A DNA stretch of 64,000 nt from Eucalyptus grandis (lineage: Eukaryota; Streptophyta; Magnoliopsida; Myrtales; Myrtaceae), in contig NC_052618.1 of NCBI RefSeq assembly GCF_016545825.1, positions 13,383,398 to 13,447,397 of the forward strand, written 5' to 3'. Shown here one piece after another: positions 58,601 to 64,000 of this stretch; the first letter of the stretch is position 1, and every line of letters starts with the position of its first letter. A program made the position numbers and the translations under genes. The notes beneath the pieces were generated by a model. It was not told the DNA's origin and searched no databases. It worked only from the letters and a program-made list of their open reading frames with translations.

Positions 58601-60035
58601 GTTTGAACTGCTCATCACAAGATTTTCAAGGTGTGAATCTTAATATATTAGCTAATTCTCCCTTGACTATGTTGTTCTTGTGTTTGATTCGAATTCTGTA
58701 CAGGAACTCTCCATGTTGTTAGGCTAAGAGAAACTGTGTTAGAGTTAATTCATTCTTGTGATGTTTCTCTATAGTTCTCCCACGTGGAGTAAATTCATTC
58801 TTGTGATGTTTCTCTATAGTTCTCCTGCGTGAACATATGTATGTGTTGGGAGATCTAAAAAATAATGGAAACAAGCCAAGCTGGTCATATCAGATTTGAT
58901 TGTGCTGAGAATTGTATTGGCGTACATATAGGCCTCAGGAAGCTAGACCATTATTAAGACTTAGATCTATTGATTTAGGGTTGCTATGTCGGTAGATATG
59001 AGTTTTACATTACAAGAACAGAATAGGCCTAAAAAGCTAAAGCTTTATTCATGTTCTGTTTGCAACTACTGCAGGTAAGCTGAGAGAGCCGGGCTTGTGA
59101 AGAGCTTGAGCCAGCCAGCAAATTTATACTTGATTATCCTTTCTTCCATATTGCAGTGAGGTGAACATATCTGAAGAAAAGCAATATAGTAAGATCCTTA
59201 TGACAATGACAACTCTTGGATTTAAATCACAGAGTCGCTAGACTATGTCAGCTCTAACTATTTAATCATGTGGCGATAATTTTTTTTTTTAATCCTTTAC
59301 ATGGTTTAAAAAAAAAATCCTCATACTGTCTTCCTAAGATTTCATTGTTTGTTTTCTCCTCTCTGATGACAAAATTGCGAAACGTCTACTTGTACAGAGA
59401 GTTATCGGTTCATTCCCGAAGAAGCACATTAAGAAAAGCCCGCACACCGTGGCTCTCATATTTCCACACAAAGCATGGCTGTTGAAGCTCATCAGCCATG
59501 AAAATTATGGAAAGTCATCTGCTGGTTGGACCGCATTCACGAGAGAAACTTCTTTGAAGGTAAAAGACGTGTGTGTGTTCGAGCTTTATTGAAAGGGACG
59601 ATATCATGTTCAGAGTATGCATCTTCAGAACCCCTGATAAGACTTGCCCGATTAATACATGCGAATACTATACAGCAGAGTTGCTAGGTTGAATTTGGCA
59701 AAATGGATAAAAGCATGAGTTTTGTTCCAATGAATGGAATGGTCCTGAATGTGTTCGATACCTTTCCTTAATCCTAGACTTAATAATCACCATGTGGGCA
59801 GGAGTCGTAAGTCGAAGAGAGCTGATAACTAATGTCGATTCTGTAACTTCCATTTCAGGAGACAATCTCTCAAATTATGTGCTTCTTTAAGGTTTCTGGT
59901 GGCTTAACCTGACCTTTAGAATTGTAAAGGGTAGTAACATAGAATACACTTCCCTTAAGCCAGCACAACCATGATATACAAGCTCCTGTGAACTTGCATC
60001 AGATTATTTTCATTGTCTCCTTTCGATTTTTTGAA
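55659..60035 (+). pseudogene. REM/VRN1-type B3-domain transcription factor, pseudogene copy 2
   Basis: Parallel to copy 1 from the CT-rich leader (55666) to TTTCGATTTTTTGAAG (60027). At 56440-56605 it keeps a B3 start that copy 1 lacks: ALTTLESAGKYSDGAFLF and KVVMRPSHVKYGL, the usual opening of a REM B3 domain. At 57650-57815 the end of that domain reads LIDRDDFVFRVYIFTSAG (first residues inferred across a frame change). At 58130-58300 it reads GNTKEVQENAFERM, then KGWNELAEHHSICEG. At 59074-59690 the last B3 reads HIKKSPHTVALIFPHK, then DDIMFRVCIFRTPD. Stops occur in each piece. A small ORF near 56110 begins MDGDDMVELENIQRIL; I could not place it. Confidence 0.83.
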
Positions 60036-60379
60036 GATTTTGTGATAAGTCTTCTCACATGTGGGCGCAAATTGAAGTTTTTTAGTTTCTTCCCATGCGA
60101 AGAGAATTTGAAATTTATTTTGTCAAATTAACTAAATTGTGATATGCATTGCAAAGCAATTTCTAATCTATGTTACATCTTTTCATTGGTTAGTAAATTA
60201 AGGAAATTTTTACACCAATGTCTACTAAATTGCTCACTGTTCAACTGTGGAAAGAAGAATTTCTAGTCACCCACATTATTACCCTCGGCCATGCCGCCAA
60301 ATGATATGATATCATAGTATAGATAAAGAAAGTCTCACCCCCCCCCCCCCAGTTTGGAAGGAGTAGCTTCATTATTTAT

Positions 60380-61180
60380 ATTTATATAGAAATGGCAAGT
60401 AGTCCATATGCAGATTCAGCCATTCTGAGTTGGTTTTTCATGGTCCTACACTTCCAGACCTCTCATTACTCCTAAATTAGCCCGCAAATTGATTTATAAC
60501 TATCCTTTTTCAAAATGGTGATTCCGCAACTTATACGAGTAATTTGATAAGATCTTGAGCTTAATTAGTCACCAAAGTATACCTAGAGCTCAGTTATAAT
60601 TGCTAGCACCGGTGATACCACGACCGTTTTAGCAATTGATGTCTACTTGTTGGAGTTTTTTTTTTTTTTTTCCATTTATAAAGTGTCTATAGTTGAAGCC
60701 AATAGCATCCTAGAACAATACTCATTAATAACATGTATTAAAAAATTATGTTAGCTATTAATTTCTTTCATACTCAAGCACTTTCAAACGGATAAATTTA
60801 TTCTTGGATTTTTTCGACTTCAAATCATTACCTTCTTGCTCTTTGCCCTCTGATTTTATCTTTGGATTTCTCATTTCACTTACATAATTTCATAGCTCAA
60901 TTGTTCAAACATTATCTTTGGATTTTTTATTTCACTTACATAATTTCATAGCTCAGTTGTTCAAACATGTAAATGTGCAGAGTATTCTGGATGGATTCAT
61001 TAAGCAACATATTTAGGAGAAGCAAAGAGCAACTCTTAGGCATTCCAACAATGAAGTTCATTGGGAGCCATAGACTTGTAAGAGGGGCCCTGTCTGTGTC
61101 TTTTTCTTCTGGTTGATGTGCATTTCGGAGAGAAACTCATATGCGTGTAGGAAATGTCTGCATGAATGGATGAACAAAGA
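60380..61180 (+). pseudogene. Third REM-type B3 relic
   Basis: At 60410-60530 the sequence CAGATTCAGCCATTCTGAGTTGGTTTT...GACCTCTCATTACTCC resembles 56456-56520, and the reading KLARKLIYNYPFFKMVI (about 60475-60525) fits the start of a REM B3 domain. At 60985-61175 ATTCATTAAGCAACATATTTAGGAGAAGC and GAGAAACTCATATGCGTGTAGG align loosely with 49050-49240. Between them AT-rich sequence (60540-60980) contains a poly-T tract (60657-60671) and a direct repeat of TTTCACTTACATAATTTCATAGCTCA (60874, 60932). Heavily decayed. Confidence 0.5.
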
Positions 61181-61413
61181 TAATCACCTGAAGGCTTGCA
61201 TTCTTTGCAGCAATAGCTTCTCAATACTATGTGATTATCACTACTCGTGAGTCGGTACCTACATGTAACCATGTGCTTTTTCTTCCCCACATTTAGTGTC
61301 GAAAATCCAAAAAGACACTACCTCAAATCTCCACGATTTGTATTTCCAGAGTCTTTATGCTAATCTACCGTCATAAGATACATGTATACAAATGCAGCAA
61401 ATGGCCTCTCATC

Positions 61414-62274
61414 CAGGGGTGATCATGGTCCGGGTTGGGCCGGTCTGATGCCTAACCCTAGGACCAATCCGTACAGTGTCGGTCCCCAATTTTTGGGACC
61501 GAGGACCGACCTGGGCCGAGTCTGGACCGAGGATCGGACCGACCCTATGGGTTCGGTCCGGTCCTGTGGTCGGTCACCGGGGATCAAGCGACAATTTTTT
61601 TTATTTCATTTTTTATTCCTTAAAAAGTAAAACTCATTAATTCAAATTACATATCAAACCAAACTATAAATATAAGTACATATTCAACATAAATTTAAGA
61701 TAAGGTTATCATAAAATGTTCACACTAATTAAAAACAACAAACTATATAAATGATCGAGATTGCTAATAGAGATAAAGTGTTTCCATCGTTGAAGCATGC
61801 TATAATTTTCTTGTTTTTGATTTGTCTTTGAATCATTCTTCCCATCAGAAATGGGATGAGATGGGAAGTTTAAGAGAAAAAATTTCTAGGCCAAAAAATG
61901 TTTTCTAGGCATCTTCTCCTGCAATCATCTATTAATAATACTTGTAACACTATATGCAAAATGATTCATACATTCAATCAAGTAAAGTCTAATCAACCAA
62001 TAATTAAGCTTCACACCACTTGATAGGCACATCATCATAACAACGGCAATACTACTATTCGAAAACTTCTTCCATTTGACACAAACTCAAAAGCAAAGTG
62101 CAACCGAACAATTAAACCATAAGAAGAATAAAACAAGAGGCTAAATTTCACAACACTTGTCACCCATTTCACGGCGTGAAAAACGTGACTGGGTTTGCTA
62201 TTTATAAGAAAAACATTAATAAATATTATATATTAAATATCTAAAATATATTATATATAAATATATTTCCTTTA

Positions 62275-62326
<52 letters not shown>

Positions 62327-62510
62327 CGGGGTTGGTCCGGTTGGACCGACCCTAAACTTTCAAGACCGAGGACCAACCCGCACAAAAGACGGGGTCCTGA
62401 ATCTTAGGACCAAGACCGACCTGGGCCCCTTGGAAACCGGACCAGGACCAGCAGGGTTGGGCCGGTCTAGGGTCGGTCCAGGGTCGACCCTAGACCGTTG
62501 CTCACCCCTA
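61414..62510. mobile_element. Non-autonomous hAT-superfamily transposon, 1097 bp
   Basis: The element starts CAGGGGTGATCATGGTCC and ends GGTCTAGG...GTTGCTCACCCCTA. Its reverse-complement end is TAGGGGTGAGCAACGGTC, so the termini pair over (C/T)AGGGGTGA with a mismatched extension. It is flanked by a perfect 8-bp direct repeat, CTCTCATC (61406-61413 and 62511-62518), the length expected for hAT transposases. The duplicate block at 23731-23738 carries a single CTATCATC with no insertion. Subterminal zones are rich in GGTCCG/CGGACC motifs; the middle is AT-rich with a (TA)n run and encodes no transposase, so it must have moved in trans. Confidence 0.93.
62278..62323. repeat. (TA)n microsatellite inside the hAT element
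   Basis: About 22 uninterrupted TA units, followed by TTATCGGGGTTGGTCC, close to the right subterminal GGTCC-rich zone. Likely polymorphic. Confidence 0.95.
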
Positions 62511-63394
62511 CTCTCATCAACGAAGAAGTTGCCTAGGAGTGAGCTTTTGGGGCTCACCAATTTCATAGCCCGCGTTATGACAGAATGAAACAACACATAA
62601 TATTGACACTAATAACCATGAACCAAAGCAGACCCAAAATAAATTAATTCAACCCCTAGAACAGTAGAGCAGGTAATTAACAAATAGAATTCGACGAGAT
62701 TGAATCATCGACTAGCTACCCTCGTTACCAGATGGAACAACAATTTAGAGAACAACAGTTAAGCTATGCAACAATAGGTCAGCCATAAGAGTTTTTGAGG
62801 GAAAAGAGACATCGAATGGCAAAAGCAATTACTACTTGGGAACAGGACAAGCATGTCCAGAATTTGTGAATGGTTGCTTACCCTTTCAAACAAAAGAAGG
62901 AGACATGAAACTTTCTGAGGCTAAAACCAAAAATTACAAGCTGACTTAAGTAGAGTAATTACAATGGTCCCATCCTACGTCAACGATCTTATAATGGGCA
63001 CATGTGCCGTGTATTGTCTCATTTTTCTGTGCTTATGTTGATCCCATCATAATATTAATACCAACTGAAAAGGAGACTTTGAGTAAACACCGATTAAATT
63101 TGCGACCACGCAAAAAATTCACTCCTTGACAAGAACGCATTCAAATAATGCAGCTAAACACACTGCATTAATAAATTAGTGACTGCCAATCTGAAAAAAC
63201 CAAAGGATGAGGAAGCACTTTGTTGGAGGGACATACCAGAGATGTTACACCGTTCATGAGCAACTCTCATTTCGCATGCCATGAGCCATTCTCGGGTCCG
63301 ATAGATCCTGAGGGTGACGAGTGATATAATGAGGCCGGATCTGGAAAAGCTTCCTCCAGGTGGGATGGCTATGTCTTCACGAGGTTTGGGAATG

Positions 63395-63775
63395 ATGGGC
63401 ACTTACTCCTGCTGCAGCTCCTCTTGAAACTATAGGGACTGATGTATTGCCAGCCCACATGTAGTTCATATTTGCAGCAGAATTTATAATGTAGTCAATC
63501 GCCTGCATAGCGAAATTGAATTTCATAAACTCCACAATAGGCCTGAGAACCTAGAAAGCAGCACCGACTTCAACTCCAACGAAACCAACCTCTGTGATTG
63601 CAGTAACAACAACCCTCTCAGGTCCATGCTTCTGCCCAAAAAAAAAAAAAAAAAAAAAAACCGGTATTCTCCAACCTCCTCACCCATTAGAAAGACTCTA
63701 GGATCTGCAGATATTTCATCGTCAAATGCAGTATTCAGAGCCTCTCTCATAGTCATCTCTTTTGTTGTGGTGGCA
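63395..63775 (-). pseudogene. PDHB: Pyruvate dehydrogenase E1 beta subunit, pseudogene copy 2
   Basis: Minus-strand reading gives [20 protein letters not shown], then [13 protein letters not shown], then a poly-T tract (sense strand; 63637-63660 as poly-A) that replaces the next exon border. It continues [53 protein letters not shown] and [19 protein letters not shown]. It is less decayed than copy 1 and keeps MGEEVGEY, part of the thiamine-diphosphate region, but a stop replaces the tyrosine of YYGLRP and the frame breaks at HHSQ. About 125 residues of 330-370 remain. The conserved sequence further left (63180-63390) does not resemble E1-beta. Confidence 0.87.
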
Positions 63776-63895
63776 TAACTATGTCTCTAAACATCACAGC
63801 ATCCAAGCCTCCGCCAGTGGCTTTTCCTATTAGAATCAACAACATCATGCGCTCCCGAACATGAACTTGCTCTCACTGCTAGATAAGGCTCGTTG

Positions 63896-63898
<3 letters not shown>

Positions 63899-63935
<37 letters not shown>
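63899..63935. repeat. (CT)n microsatellite
   Basis: A 37-bp CT run at the place where the 28153 and 5027 copies of the repeat unit also have CT tracts of other lengths. It is followed by GAACGGGTATCCTTGGAAAG and ACCTTCC-CGCAAACTC, which match 28182-28240 and run off the window end. Confidence 0.95.
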
Positions 63936-63936
<1 letters not shown>

Positions 63937-64000
63937 AACGGGTATCCTTGGAAAGAGAGTACAGCTTCGTCATTCCATCAAACACCTTCCTCGCAAACTC

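Larger units (their letters stand above)
61300..63880 (-). repeat. Segmental duplication block B with E1-beta remnant (partner 23611-25067 and 28131 on)
   Basis: Same landmark order as block A, beginning CAAATCTCCACGATTTGTATTTCCAGAGTC (61324). Unlike block A it is uninterrupted through the CTTGCTCTCACTGCTAGATAAGGCTC junction (63863), so it shows what the locus looked like before the LTR-like insertion at 25068. Unlike block A it contains the hAT element. The two blocks therefore give a clean relative order: duplication first, then one private insertion in each. Confidence 0.82.

Noticed and set aside
63523..63756. 77-codon ORF as a working E1-beta gene
   Set aside because: It runs into a poly-T-derived phenylalanine tract and frame changes; only about 125 residues of homology are present.
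1..64000. tRNA or rRNA genes
   Set aside because: No cloverleaf-type sequence with a GGTTCGAATCC-like arm in proper context and no rRNA-like stretch was noticed by eye; a covariance-model scan was not possible.

Overview
This window looks like nuclear DNA of a flowering plant. The evidence is gene remnants with plant introns, plant-specific families (REM/VRN1-type B3 factors, an NLR leucine-rich-repeat region, a BAHD acyltransferase, an oxalyl-CoA synthetase), long solo-LTR-like insertions and AT-rich spacers. The CT-rich leaders and gene set would fit a woody eudicot such as Myrtaceae, but that is an inference. I found no gene that can be read intact from start to stop. Every recognisable coding segment carries frameshifts, stops or truncations, so the window is mainly a mosaic of duplicated gene fragments, repeats and insertions. 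No rRNA, tRNA or CRISPR array was recognised.

Layout, left half. Positions 1-269 (minus) hold a broken Gnk2/DUF26 domain. A TFIP11/STIPL1-like splicing-factor pseudogene lies at 3535-4750. It is joined to a repeated block that runs into a V-ATPase subunit B pseudogene (7675-10510). A second TFIP11 fragment (10580-13405) is split by a 2.26 kb LTR-like insertion and meets an oxalyl-CoA synthetase (AAE3) pseudogene tail-to-tail. From 15.6 to 23.6 kb there are local duplications of unrecognised sequence. A mitochondrial pyruvate dehydrogenase E1-beta remnant (minus, about 24.6-24.95 kb) is followed by a 3.06 kb LTR-like insertion (25068-28130) that contains a 39-bp minisatellite.

Layout, right half. 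A BAHD acyltransferase fragment lies at 30.85 kb, followed by two decayed B3-gene relics and AT-rich spacer. The most striking structure is a very large imperfect inverted repeat (37984-41117 and 41175-45066) around a 57-bp spacer. Its outer tips are both made of the same NLR leucine-rich-repeat exon. The right arm runs straight into the remains of that NLR gene (to 47302). Next come two tandem REM-type B3 pseudogenes (47.7-51.8 and 55.7-60.0 kb), separated by a second copy of the V-ATPase-containing block (51.8-55.65 kb). Last is a second E1-beta block (61.3-64.0 kb) that carries a 1097-bp hAT-type transposon with a perfect 8-bp target duplication.

The genes do not form a pathway. What unites the window is its mechanism: repeated segmental duplication, truncation at short homologies, and transposon insertion.
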